NCBI GenBank assembly: GCA_958298945.1
Contig: OY282605.1
Span: 23,662,811-23,726,810, forward strand
Source: Atherix ibis
Lineage: Eukaryota; Arthropoda; Insecta; Diptera; Athericidae
Reading direction: 5' to 3'
DNA length: 64,000 bases
Positions 21,180 to 32,756 of the stretch are shown here, one piece after another. The position numbers and the translations under genes were made by a program. Every line of letters starts with the position of its first letter. Position 1 is the first letter of the stretch. The notes under the pieces are model-generated. The model did no database searches. It saw only the letters and a list, made by a program, of their open reading frames with translations, and was not told the DNA's origin.

Positions 21180-22656
21180 ATTTTGACAGCTGACATAGAA
21201 AGGCTTACTTCGATTGTTTCTGCACAGTATTTTTTGATTGATACACTTTCAAATATGGAAAGTGAAAAACAGCATTTTCGGTATATTTTGATCTTGAAGA
21301 TGCACCACGTTTTGGAAGGCCAGTTGAACCTGATGAAGACACAATAGCTGTATTCCATTGGGGAAATTTTGCTACTCGCAATAACTTAGGAATAGATGCC
21401 CAATGAAACGCAGATCTTACTGACCGAAGTAAAATATAACCTCAAAATAGTCAACAACAATACTGGGTTTATTCAGCTTGTCAACGTGAAGTGAAGTGAA
21501 TGTGTTTCGTACAACCTTTGAATTTTATAAATATTACATAATGCCTAAAAAATGTTTATGCCAACCGAAAAGAGGAATATTTCAAAACGAGAAATAGGAA
21601 ACATTTTAAGAAAACATATTCAAAAATGCGAAAGACAGAGGTACAAGGACGAGTGCTATGAAATTTTTATACCTAAGTGAAATGGAGGAAATATTTCAGA
21701 GTGATCCGGGGATAGCAAAAACATTCATTTGATTCGTTATCATCAAATGTGTCTGAAGTACCACAAGCTGAAATGAAAACCAAGGAAAAAGTTAAGAACA
21801 AGCGTAAAAAATAAAAAAACTTAAACTATTAGAAGAATATGTCACCAAAAAAGAAAATGATGGGGCTGAAACTCGTTCTACACTTTTAAATAAGTTATAT
21901 TAAGATATTTTATATATAGTATGTGACAACATTTTTTTTATGTAAAAACATACTCCAGTAATATTTGATTCCATTTCTTTTCGCTTTTGCTGTACGAATA
22001 AAGTAAACATAACAAAAATATGACACTTCAACATATCCAACGAACTCGCTAAGGTTTCTATTTTCATTTTGGGAACTAAAATCCCCCTACCGTAAATTGT
22101 ATGCGTAACTACTCATGCGAAGTACTCATTTGTATGAGCAAGAGTAGCTGCGAGTAGCTAGAAGTATTTGTGAGTAGCAAAATTTTCCCCATGGAATACA
22201 GATAATAAAGGCATTTATTGATGCAAACCGGCGAATAACAACTCGTGTGATCGCTGAGAGATTAAATTTATCGAATTCGACCGTTCATAATCATTTGAAA
22301 CGGATAGGTTTAATCTCAAAGCTCGACATATGGATTCCTCAACTTCATACGGAAAAAAATTTGTGCCGTCGCATTGACGTTTGTGATTTGCTTCTCAAAC
22401 TCCAAGAAAATGATCCATTTTTGAAGCGTATCATTACTATGGACGAGAAGTGGTTTGTCTACAACAATGTTAAGCGCAAAAGACCCTGGAGTAGGAAAGA
22501 TGAATCGGCTCAAAAGCACTTCGAAAGACAATAATCATCAAAAAAAAAGAGTATGCTATCTGTTTGGTGGGTTTTCATAGGAATCGTTTATTTTGAGCTT
22601 CTACCGAGCAACACAACGATCAATTCTGAAGTGTACTGTCATCAGTTGCGTAAAAA
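21180..22656 (+). mobile_element. cecropia/mellifera-type mariner relic, split by another element
   Basis: The 5' part (about 21180-21347) gives a MESEKQHFR start, then an internal deletion and FDLEDAPRFGRPVEPDEDT. After the insertion at 21348-22201 the frame continues: KAFIDANRRITTRVIAERL, the helix-turn-helix region NSTVHNHLKRIGL, then ITMDEKWFVYNNVKRKRPWS with the first catalytic Asp. It fades near 22650, where it abuts a Mos1-like element on the other strand. The continuous 22247-22534 frame is the best-preserved part. Confidence 0.78.
21348..22201. mobile_element. 854-bp element with ~32-bp TIRs inserted in the mariner
   Basis: The left end CTGTATTCCATTGGGGAAAT and the right end, read in complement (CTGTATTCCATGGGGAAAAT), continue matching to TTTTGCTACTC, about 32 bp with one or two gaps. 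The target sequence appears duplicated by only 3-4 A/T bases, and the exact length is ambiguous. The right subterminal region has many GAGTAG/AGTAC words. An internal frame from 21541 (MPKKCLCQPKRGIFQNEK) is broken by stops and matches nothing I recognise. It is probably a non-autonomous DNA transposon; the superfamily is undetermined. Confidence 0.75.
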
Positions 22657-23735
22657 TCGAAGTGCTGCTTAGCGAGCGCATGCTCCATCGAGGAAAACAG
22701 GTGGTAGTCGGAAGGGGCCAGGTCTGGTGAATAAACGGAGTGGGTTATCACCTCTCAGTTGAGTATCTCCAAGTAGTTTCGGACCATTTTTGAGGTGTGC
22801 GATGTTGCGTTGTCGTGGAGGAAAATCAGGTTGTCATGTCTTTGTTGACAATCCGTCCTTTTTTCATGCAGCGGACGGTGCAATTTGATCAGTTGTTGGT
22901 GGTAGCCGTATACATTGATAGTTTTGCCAGGTTTCAACATCTCATAGTAGACGATACCCTGCTGATCCCACCAAACGCACAGCATCGTCTTCCTTTCGAA
23001 GCGATTTGGTCTTGGGGAAGATGTTGATGGTTGGCCGGGATCTACCCACGATTACTTGCGTTTAAGATTGTCGAAATGTATCATAATCCGATGCAGGAAT
23101 GGCTTTGTCACAATCCGATGCAGGAACGACTTTCTTTATTGTCTAGTGAGGAAGATTTCGCATGTGTTTTGGCGTCGCTCCATCTGTCGATCGTTCAATT
23201 TATGCGGCACCCATTTTCCGATCTTTTCAAACTTCCCCATTGCACGCAGAGGCATGGAAATGGCTGGTTCAGTAATACTCAATTGCTCCGGGAGCAATTT
23301 TTGCGATTGGGTATCGTCTTCGTCCGAAAGAGCCTGCAATTAATGGTCCTCAACCTTCCTAGACCGATTTTCACGCTTCTTGTCCCACAAGTCAAAATTG
23401 CCGTCTTTGAACCAACGAAACCAACCTCAGAACGTTGTTTCTGATAAATCACTGTCAACATAGGCCTCCATAAGCATTCGATGCGATTCGGCAGCCGATT
23501 TCTTCATTGAATCAGAAAAGCAGAGCTTCCCGCATATGCCTTTTTCTGGCACAAAACTAGACATGATAACCAAAGGAAAAATGTATGTCATTATACGAAA
23601 TTACTGACAATGTGTACTGATTAATGTTGACAGATGTCAAACGCATAAAAAAAAAGTATGGCGTGCCCATAGTAGCTTAATATGCTTACTCACGCCTTCT
23701 ATGAACAAACAGCGGATTTAAGCTAATACACCTGG
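22656..23735 (-). mobile_element. Mos1-like (mauritiana subfamily) mariner, 3'-truncated
   Basis: The right (5') end reads CCAGGTGTATTAGCTTAAAT in complement and is followed by TA at 23736-23737. The transposase runs leftward from about 23560 and includes [47 protein letters not shown] (second Asp present) and a VVGRGQ/SDYHLF-side trace to 22657. The C-terminal end and 3' TIR are missing because the sequence joins the cecropia-type relic. A small direct duplication (CACAATCCGATGCAGGAA, near 23081 and 23109) disrupts the first-Asp region. Inactive. Confidence 0.9.
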
Positions 23736-23737
23736 TA

Positions 23738-25737
23738 TATCAAAATAAATTGTTTATTAAAATATAAATTTTAAGTGTGCGTTTTTAATGCAAAAATTGG
23801 ATAAACCTTTCAATTGTAGAATATTTCAAGGATATCTTATAATTTCATCAAATTCAAAATGGAATAATTATCGAAATAATAGTCCTTCGTAAGTAATTTC
23901 ATTTTATATAAACATGCTCTAATAGAAAATATTTTTTTTGTTATTGTTGTAATTTCAATAAATCTACAATATTTTTATAATCGAAAAAGTATTAACCAAA
24001 CTTTTCTTATAGATAAATTGTGTTCGTCCTTTTTGACAATTTATTTAGCAAGTCTATTAGTTTGTTTTTTATTTAAAACTTATTAAATTCAACCAAATTT
24101 ATTTGAATAATCCATTAGTACGTGTAGAAGCAGTTCTTTGAGTGTTTATGTTTTGTTGTGATTATCCTCAAATGCCAGGCCCAACTTAAGAAGCTTTCTT
24201 TTTACTAAATATTTTCTTTTTGTGGAATATATTTGTGTTTGTAGATTAAGCCGAGTCGGTTAGTAGAAAACCATTTGTGCAGATATTTGTGTTGCTTGTA
24301 TAAAGGACTAAGAAAATGTCAGGAGCAGGATCAGATTTGTGCCAGCGGGAGAATAATGTGCGGCTGCTGTGCAAACGACATCGTGTCATTGCAAATAGTT
24401 TTGTGGAAAGCATTTGAGGGATGGATTTTCGGTGAACAGAATAGTATCCCCTTTATAGTTGCTGCCCCATACGGAATCTGTATACATTCGTACATAATCG
24501 TACACCTGGCGAGTTCAGATTACGCCCATTCTCTTTGCGATTTACTCTATGCCACTGGCACACCGATAGTCTACCCCGACTACGATGCTTATCCCAAACA
24601 GACACAATTATTAAAATACAAAACATAATTTTCAGGCAGGTATACAAGTACCAGTAAGCAATGGTTTTCGTCTTTATCTTTTTGCATTCAGAATTTTATG
24701 TCAAACACGAGCATCATGACTTTAACGAGGGCCGATTGCTGTCCATTACAATTCAATCTATTCCATCCAATCTTCGACCAATTCTATTCTGGATTAAGTT
24801 TTCACAGTAAATTCTCTATTCTACAGTGTACTTTGTGTACACATATATAGGCTCAAAAAGAATTTTCCTTTTTTACTAAACCATTTGGTTTTCCACCAAA
24901 AAAAAAAAAAACAAAAAATAAGAATTTTCATCAAAAGTTAGAGCAGAGAAATTTTCACCAGAAAATTCATAGACACATTTTATCTTTTATTCTCATTCGC
25001 ATTTATTGTATTTTTTTAAATAGTTTTTTTTTTTTAAATAATAGATATAAAAATTATTTGCAGTACGAAATGAGTTTATTTTTTATCTAATTAAAAGGAT
25101 AGATTCCTTTTTATTAGAAACCCATCCTTCGATGTTCAACTCACTACCAGTCATCTTCTAACGAAATATCACCTAACCCAACGTGGCTTTTCTAATAAAA
25201 TTCCCTCCAGCGTGAAAATTTTAGCTACCTCAATACTCTTTCCAAGACCCCATTTTAATTTTTTTAAATAAACTTACGTTCTCTGCAAATCTAACTACCC
25301 CTAACTGGTACATCCAACTAACCTATGATCGATTTCGTTCAATTCCGGTATTTATAGATCCTCAGATGACCTCATGATCGTGGCGCTGCATCATGCCCTC
25401 TAGCTCATATCATAGGACCCTTATAAAAAAAATAACACAATAAAAAGGCATCTTCTAGAATGTCTTAAAACGGCGGACGGCATATGAAATAATAAAAATT
25501 AATTATAATCTACAGCAAAATATTGTTTATAATATATTATCCAATTTATACTTTGGAAAGTAAAGATAAATAAACTAAATTATTAGATAGTATTTTGATA
25601 ACATTTTTATTTTATTATATTTATATTTTTATTTTATTATTATATTATATAATAAATATAAAATCAGTTAAATAGTAGACACAAGAGTTCTTGCAGGACT
25701 CGATCCGTTTTAGATAGTTTTTGATAACTGTTTCATA
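23738..25737. other. intergenic sequence, no supported gene
   Basis: Mostly AT-rich. A 117-codon open frame at 24275-24628 (+) has Cys-rich and hydrophobic stretches and normal base composition, but it starts at TTG and I recognise no family. A patch near 25130-25440 is also less AT-rich without an identifiable product. Confidence 0.45.
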
Positions 25738-25739
25738 TA

Positions 25740-26465
25740 CGAGGTCTGTTGAAAAAATATCGCGATTTTTGAATTTCCGCGGGTTACGTATATTCGATTT
25801 TCGATTTTTTTTTGTGGCGTTATGTTGGTCTCACACTTATGCCGATATGTTCGGCCATTTTGAATATTCAGTTAATTTTTGACAGCTGCTTTGCTTGCAC
25901 GTGTTTTGGCTTCGATTTTTGCCCATTTTCAACTAAAAATAGCATCGCATAAGGAGTTGTTGGACTCTGTCCGCGATGAACCAAATTTGCTCCAGAGGGT
26001 CATAACTGGTGACGAATCATAGGTTTATGGTTATGACGTAGAAACCAAAGTTCAATCATCCCAATAGAAGATGCCACCCGAGCCAAGACTGAAAAAAGCG
26101 CCAAGTTCGGTTGAATGTTAAGGTTCATGAGTTCTTGCCACATGGTGGAACGGTCAATAAGGAATATTACCTGCAAGTTATGCGCAAGTTGCACAAATTA
26201 ATCTGCAAGAAATGCCCGGATTTCTGGCAGAACAAAAAAAATGGCTTTTGCCATTTTTGGCTAAAAACAACACACTAATAATGCCGCACCAAGCGTATTC
26301 CCCATATCCGCCCCCTCCCCCTTTCCCTGACCTTTTCTTGTTCCCGAAACTGAAGAGCCCCATGAAAGGACATAGCTACGCTACGATTGAGAAGATAAAG
26401 ACGGCATCGAAGGAGGAGCTGAACAAGATCACACAAAATCCGGGATACTTTTTGAACAGACCTCG
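25740..26465 (+). mobile_element. DD34D mariner deletion derivative (726 bp) with both TIRs
   Basis: Ends are CGAGGTCTGTTGAAAAAATA and TTTTTGAACAGACCTCG, flanked by TA. The 5' UTR joins the CATTTTC-AACTAAAAATAGC region at the same point as in the 17218 copy, removing the N-terminal DNA-binding part. A degenerate catalytic region follows (ITGDES, then the LFLVPKLKSPMKGHSYAT-like tail from about 26330). The 3' UTR is lost and the right TIR is fused soon after the C-terminal KEELNKITQN segment. Stops are present. Confidence 0.9.
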
Positions 26466-26579
26466 TATTTTGATCTGTAATTCACCCATTACTTTACCGA
26501 TATTGGTTTTTAAATATTTTAAAGTTTAAAAATTATCTATTACAGTAAACAAATTTAAAAAAAAAAAACCTTATAAAAA

Positions 26580-26900
26580 ATATCAAATAGCGTCAAATTG
26601 CACGATCTTGTCCAATTGACATCATCAATTTTCGAAATTATGCGTTCTGGGAATTTTTCACTTTTAGACCAAAATGTATATTATACAGTATTTTTTCTCA
26701 GATATTATAGCTTTTTTATAAATACTTTTTAGTTTAAGGAGCTTGAAAACCATATATAGATAATTTGTCTTATTGGCGTATCAACCGAGCCTCATCGCTG
26801 AAGAGAATGTTGTTCGAAAAAACAGCATCCAAGGCATGTTGTTCTAGCCTATCTGCTTCGCATTCTTTTTTCATTACTTGGTAATAAAATACTTCATTAT
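26580..26900 (-). mobile_element. fragment of the Tc1/mariner core family
   Basis: The - strand shows a DEARLG-type start near 26800 (complement of GAGCCTCATCGCTGAAGA) and a KTIYIW-like part. 26585-26650 is the complement of the satellite monomer seen at 50.3-51.7 kb (CGTCAAATTGCACGATCTTG). Heavily decayed. Confidence 0.5.
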
Positions 26901-28582
26901 ATAAAATGGCAAACTTTTTATCTAAATAAATTTTATCTTAAATAACATATAAATTTTACATCTATTAAATACCGATACTATACTCTCAGAACTATAAAAT
27001 GAATAATCTAATATATTTTCACTATAAACCCAAAAAAAAAAATTTAAAAACAAATGTTTAATAAAAAGTTAATTAAAAAAAAATTTCATAAAAGGCATAA
27101 ACTCACGTTTATCCATAAGGTATTGATAGTGATTATTAAACGAGGTGTTCAGATACAGGAGCCAACAACAATGGTGTATGAAAACGACAAGCACTAATAA
27201 GGTTAGTTCGGCTCGTGCCCGGGAATTGTAGATAGAATTGAATAGCTAAGCTGGATATTTGGAAAAGCCATTTCCAGTACTATCTCTCGGCCGCAGGAAC
27301 ATGCGACATTCGATATCTGCCTTTAATTAAGGACACACCTCAGTGTCTGTTAGCCAGCACCGACATCTCCAGTCGACTAGTCATCAGCAAGAGGCAGGGT
27401 GTAGTGATTGTCGTCATACCCGACCGTGTGAATTGGGAAAAGTACACACGTGGACTGCGGCAAACTAATTTGAAATTTAAATATTGACAGGGAATTAATA
27501 GGTGGCTGTGTGCAGGCATGTGTGTACGCTCCCACAAATATTTTTGTATCAGCAGAGAACAGACACTGGTGCACGAATACACTAAACTGTGTTTGTTGGC
27601 GGCAGAGTGTAGCCCGTACAAAAGTGATCGGCTTTTCAAAATACTCCATCCACAATCGTATAAACTATGACACTCTAGCGAAAGCACTTTGCCCCCCCTC
27701 CTCCATTTGTGGGCTTATTGAATTGTTTTCCTACCACCCAGTGTCACTCATTGTCATAGATTTTTTTTTTCATCTGTGGTCACTTGCTCACTCAATCAAC
27801 CCCATATTACCTACCGCCCCATTCATCGAACCACACACCGTTCTGTCCAAAACATTCTGAATTCGAATTCCATCAAGTCACTTAGCTCCTGATTATAGTC
27901 ATGAAAACAACCACACAACTTTCAGAATCTCATGATTTGGTTCGAACAAAAAAAAAACGTTCAATAAAATCACGACTAGAACAACTTAAAGGTTGGGGCG
28001 TATGGTAGTGTGGCTGATGTGACGAAGGGACTGTGGGGGGATGCCAAATTCTAGTTCAGGGGCGAAATAATAATTGAAAAATGTCTGACACTGCAGAAGC
28101 AAAGATAAAGCATGTCTCAGCATTAACAGGGCCGTAAGCTTAAGAGTAACAACCTCGTCGAGCGAGTGTAGGAAGTGCAGAGCCGATAAGAGCGACACAG
28201 CACCACCAAAACGTAATCGTACACGACGATGATGGCGATGACTAGATGAACTTCTTCCGCCTGTTTTAAGGGACTTCACTTGGCCAAGGAAGAAATTCAG
28301 AACTTTCGGATATTCTGCGAATTTTCCAATTCCTCATCCCCTTCGACCTCTATCGACACGACAAACAACTAACACATATTGCCGATTGTTGATGATTTTC
28401 ATTTTTTTTTCACATTCATTCCTGGCATTCCCCTGCTTTTATTTCGATTCGTTTTTGATTATTAATAGAACGTGGGAAAATTGAAAACATCCTTGGATAA
28501 GAATCGACAACATTTGTATATTTTTTTCTATAGCTCACCAGGATTTAAGGGATTTCCACGCACGCATCCTTTCAAGAGAATC
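26901..28582. other. intergenic region with a normal-composition block (27.2-28.4 kb), no assigned gene
   Basis: Several overlapping open frames of about 90-116 codons exist on both strands between 27340 and 28280, which reflects higher GC rather than a clear gene. An ATG in good context at 28080 starts a short frame (MSDTAEAKIKHVSAL) that reaches a GT at 28137, which could be a first coding exon, but no partner exon is recognised. Confidence 0.35.
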
Positions 28583-29020
28583 TTATTCGTGGTATTTACT
28601 GATAAAAATATTTGAAAATAAACATGGGGTGGCTGTTTTCGGTATGATACACGTAGCATGTGGTCGACATTTCTGAAGGGTTGATATTACATAAACATTG
28701 ACCGTGGACCGAAATTCACAATTTCTATTCGATATTTTCTTCGTCTGTTTTAATGATGGATCGTCCCAGCAACTTTTCAGTAAAATATACTTTTTATTTC
28801 CAATGAAACTTAACACACCTGTCTGCGGTCGTATATGTCCATTCGCTTGATTTTTCCGTTCTGTCCATACAATTTTTGCATAAATTCGTATTTTATCGTA
28901 TTCGTATTTTGGCTTGGCGCACATTCTATTTTTTATCTGAAATTTTAAGGGACAATGAGGTAGTAATCTGAACTGTGAGATAAGAGTTGTAAGGACAGAA
29001 AAATAATTACTTTGAAACAT
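28583..29020 (-). CDS. uncharacterised 145-codon ORF
   Basis: An ATG-started uninterrupted frame of 145 codons, long for this AT-rich region. The predicted protein is basic and hydrophilic, rich in Lys, Arg, Ser and Cys (RMCAKPKYEYDKIRIYAK, then SLKQTKKISNRNCEFRS). There is no signal peptide or membrane segment and no family I recognise. It could be an exon of a - strand gene, an old transposon fragment, or chance. Confidence 0.3.
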   Translation of the reverse strand: MFQSNYFSVLTTLISQFRLLPHCPLKFQIKNRMCAKPKYEYDKIRIYAKIVWTERKNQANGHIRPQTGVLSFIGNKKYILLKSCWDDPSLKQTKKISNRNCEFRSTVNVYVISTLQKCRPHATCIIPKTATPCLFSNIFISKYHE

Positions 29021-29680
29021 TGCTCATATCGACCACTATTTGAGCTTGTCGGAAAAAATACTAAATTATGTTTTTTTTATCGTAATCAAATCGATTCTAA
29101 ATGCATAGAACTACTTTATTTATAGTTAAATTAATGGCAGAATGAATCTCTCCATCTCCACAGCGAATGACATGTACGAACATAGCCATTACTTGGTTGG
29201 GAATAAATAATGAAAAGAAATTTCCTGTACCAGTAGTAGTTACCTACACAAACAATCTCATTAACGCCAAGGTTTTGTTTATTTAAATTCGAACAGGTTA
29301 CAGGATTTAATTAAAATTGCTTTCAAGCAATCATAATGTTCGATACTTTTGCACTTGACAGTTTTTTAATTAATAATCGGCTATGGTAGTTTTAGCAATG
29401 CGACTATTCTTTGAATTTTCAATACTCTTTAATTTTGATTTATTTCTGCTCAAAAAAAAAACTAAAACTAAAACTAGGAACTAAACTACATATTATACAA
29501 CGTACAACAATTAACTTGGAGCAAATCATATTTTAAAAATTGGCTTTGTGTTTTTACCTGAAAATATTATGAAAGAAAAGAAATGTTTTTGCTTAAAAAC
29601 TGCTATGAACAGAATATTCCCATATATATTATTAACGAAAAGTGTATTCTTTTTTAAAGGATATTACATTTAATAATAAA
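29021..29680. other. AT-rich spacer, nothing recognised
   Basis: No supported gene or repeat until the satellite begins. Confidence 0.5.
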
Positions 29681-29685
29681 AACAT

Positions 29686-30600
29686 TTTCAGTAAAAATAT
29701 TTTCAGTAAAAATAAATTTCAGTTAAAAATATTTTCGGTAACAATATTTTCAGTTAAAAATGTTTTCAGTAAAAATATTTTCAGTTAAAGTTTTTGGTAA
29801 AAGTGCTCGGTAACAGTTTTCGGTAAGCTTTTGGTAAAAATTTGCGATATAAATTTTCGGTAAAAATTTTCGGTATAAATTTTCGGTCAAAATTCTTGGC
29901 AAAAATTTTCAGTAAAAAATTTCGGTAAAAAATTTCGGTAAAAATTTTCGGTTAAAATTTTGGGTAAGTTTTCGGGAAAAAATTTTCGGTAAAAATTTTT
30001 CGTCAAAATTTTCTGTAAAATGTTCCGTAAAAATTGTCGATAAAAATTTTCGGTAAAAATTTTCGGTAGAAATGTTTCGTAAAAATTGTCGGTAAAAATT
30101 TTTGGTATACCATAAATTTTCGATAAAATATTTCGGTAAAAATTCTAGATAAAAATTTTCGGTAAAAATAATTGGTAAAAATTCTTGGTAAACATTTTCT
30201 GTAAAAATTATCGGTAAAATATTTCGGTAAAACTTCTTGGCAAAAATTTTCGGTAGAAATTTTCAGTGCAAATTTTCGTTTAAAATTTTCGGTATAAATT
30301 TTCTGTAAAATATTTTGGAAACAATTTCCTGTAAAAATTTTTGGTAGAAATTTTGGGTAAAAAATGTCGTAAAAAGTGTTCGGTAAATATTTTCTGTAAA
30401 AATTTTCGGTAAAATTTTCTGTACATTTTTTCGGTAAAAATTGTCATTAATAATCTTCAGTAAAAATTCATGAAAAAAATATTCGGTAATAATTTTTTGT
30501 GAAAAATTTCGGCAAAAATGTTCGGTATAAATTTTCGGTAAAAAGTTTTGGTAACAAATTTCGGTAAAAATTCTTGGTAAAAAGAATTTTGAGTAAAAAT
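29686..30600 (+). repeat. short-period satellite, TTTTC(A/G)GTAAAAAT units
   Basis: About 60 or more degenerate units of 13-16 bp. The first units read ATTTTCAGTAAAAAT and later ones mostly TTTTCGGTAAAAAT. The CAG-type units are the reverse complement of the units in the array at 32757-34325. Confidence 0.9.
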
Positions 30601-32756
30601 TTAAATTTTTTATTTAAAGGAGTGGTTTAAAAATAAATGTTTTAAATATAAATTAACTTTTTTTTCATATAAATTAATATATTTAATGATTTGCTAAGCT
30701 CTAGCAATATTTCCCATAAATTTTGTCATAAGGAAGACTAGCCAAGGACTAATTAAAAATCCTAAAATACTCAAAGTAATGCTCAAATTGTCTACTTAAG
30801 TACGGTTTCTAACAATATTTAACTTGTAAATTTTATACAAAAATCTAAAAGAAAATAATTTTATGCTCATAATAAATTTGCTCGTATAGAGCAAATTGTG
30901 ATAAATTTGCTCGCATGGAAAGAAGAATCTTCAAACTAAGTACATATTTACAAACTCTTCTGATAAAAACTATGAATAATAATTTAGTATTGATTATTTT
31001 CAGGATTTCGATGTTCTCTGAAATTATCTTTAAATACACCCCAGTTTTTGAAGTGTTTGAATAACAAATTTTTTTATTATGTTTACTTTTTGAATGAATT
31101 TTTTTAAATTAAAAATAGAAATACTTACTTTCGAGTAGCATCGGTAAAGTGAGTCGGAATTGATTCGAAAAAATAATAAAAAAGTTGGCGAGGGAAATCG
31201 AAAAATACATGAAATAATTTGGAAGTGTCCAGAGTCCCATTATCCTTTAGAGGAGCAGCCAATACTGCTCTACTTGGCGTGGTGGCTCTGAACATTTTCC
31301 TTTATAAGTTTGTGCAAGTGAAAGATTTCCCATCCATTATAGTAACAAAAGTATGTTTTGAATTCGATGTTATACCAACCAACAAAATGTTCAATTGGAA
31401 TTTTATACCATTCGGGATTCAGAGCTCTGTGCTACTTCGATGGTCGCCTGGTGTTCCACAGCCCCCTTAGCCGTGTGTCGCCAATACCATTTGTACCCTG
31501 AACCGGGGAGGCTGACTTGGTTCGATATTCTTTTCTGTTCCGGTACCTTCCCATCCCGACCGGCATGAGTTAGCATAACAAACGGCTGCTTACCCAGAAT
31601 AGCGTACGGAATATCGCACTCATATAGTAACAGTGGCAATAGCGGCAGAGAAAACAATCCGGAAACAAAGTGTTTGTGTACATGGGAAAAATGGTATTTT
31701 CCAATAATTCGAAAGCTTTGAGTCGCAGCTGCTTATGGTTTTGAAAAAGATTAAAGCGCCTTGGACTCCTTCGCATACCATACACAGTTTATTTGATTTA
31801 CCATCAGCCGGTTGGGCGGTAAGAATTTATTAGTTGCGCATGTCACATTTACCGCAGCAGTCATCCAAATACTTCGTCCTTTCCGCTGAACTTTTACTTA
31901 ACGAAATAAATAATAAAAACAGAAAAAAGATCTGAAGCAAGGAAAATTTTCGGGAACAGATTTGGAATTCTCATACACAATAAAAACCGGAAAATAACAC
32001 GGTCTTCTCCAAAGGTGCGACTGTCTCCACCTCGCCTACCGAATTCCTTTTATTAGTCATTGGTTTGGTGACAAGAATAGTGTGGCATACCGAAGAATCA
32101 TTTTCAAGGTAATTCACACCTTCTAGCATCTATAGCCACAATTATTTTGTTTCTCTTAATAAAAATAACACTCTGAGAAGAGTAAAAACCCATTAAAACA
32201 TTGTCCACTTATTTTAAAAAAAAAAAAACGTTTTTTTTTTGCCGTGACAATTTTTAAAGATGAATGTCTATAAGAAACTAGAGGAAATCTCTTTGGCCAA
32301 TAACTAATAATTCCTTGAGCATATGGAATCGGTAAGAATTTAATTTGAAATAAAATATAAATCGAATGGTATTTAGGGAGGGAAAAGAGGAAAAGTTCGG
32401 ATTGAAGGACTCAAGTTGAAACTATAAAACTTTCCGAACATCAAAGACTCCACGTGCACCACCTGGTGTTCAGTGAAGAAGAAGATGCGTTACCTGAACA
32501 AAGATAGAATTCCTGGCAGCAAAATACCTCATGTACGAGAAACAGGTAAGGGGAAATCGGAGGAAAATGGGTGACATTAACAGAAAACCATTAGACGAAT
32601 AATATGTGCCTTATTTTACCACCTGCGCTAAAACAATTTTCCCCTTTTCTCAGCCTTTACGCCATCCCGTGTCTGTTTACCCGCTTTCTTGAGAAAATTC
32701 GATTTTCATTTTTTTTTATATTTACTTTTTATTGTGATCAAATTTACCAAGCATGT
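30601..32756. other. spacer between the two inverted satellite arrays
   Basis: Holds AT-rich flanks and a normal-composition core (31200-32560). Overlapping frames on both strands (31219-31470 +, 31403-31657 -, 31570-31785 -) show no recognisable domain. I see no supported gene. Confidence 0.45.

Noticed and set aside
24275..24628. 117-codon ORF, + strand
   Set aside because: Starts at TTG, has no recognised family or splice context; kept only as a remark.
27340..27860. Overlapping 90-116-codon ORFs on both strands
   Set aside because: Higher GC gives long frames on both strands; no domain or splice structure supports any of them.
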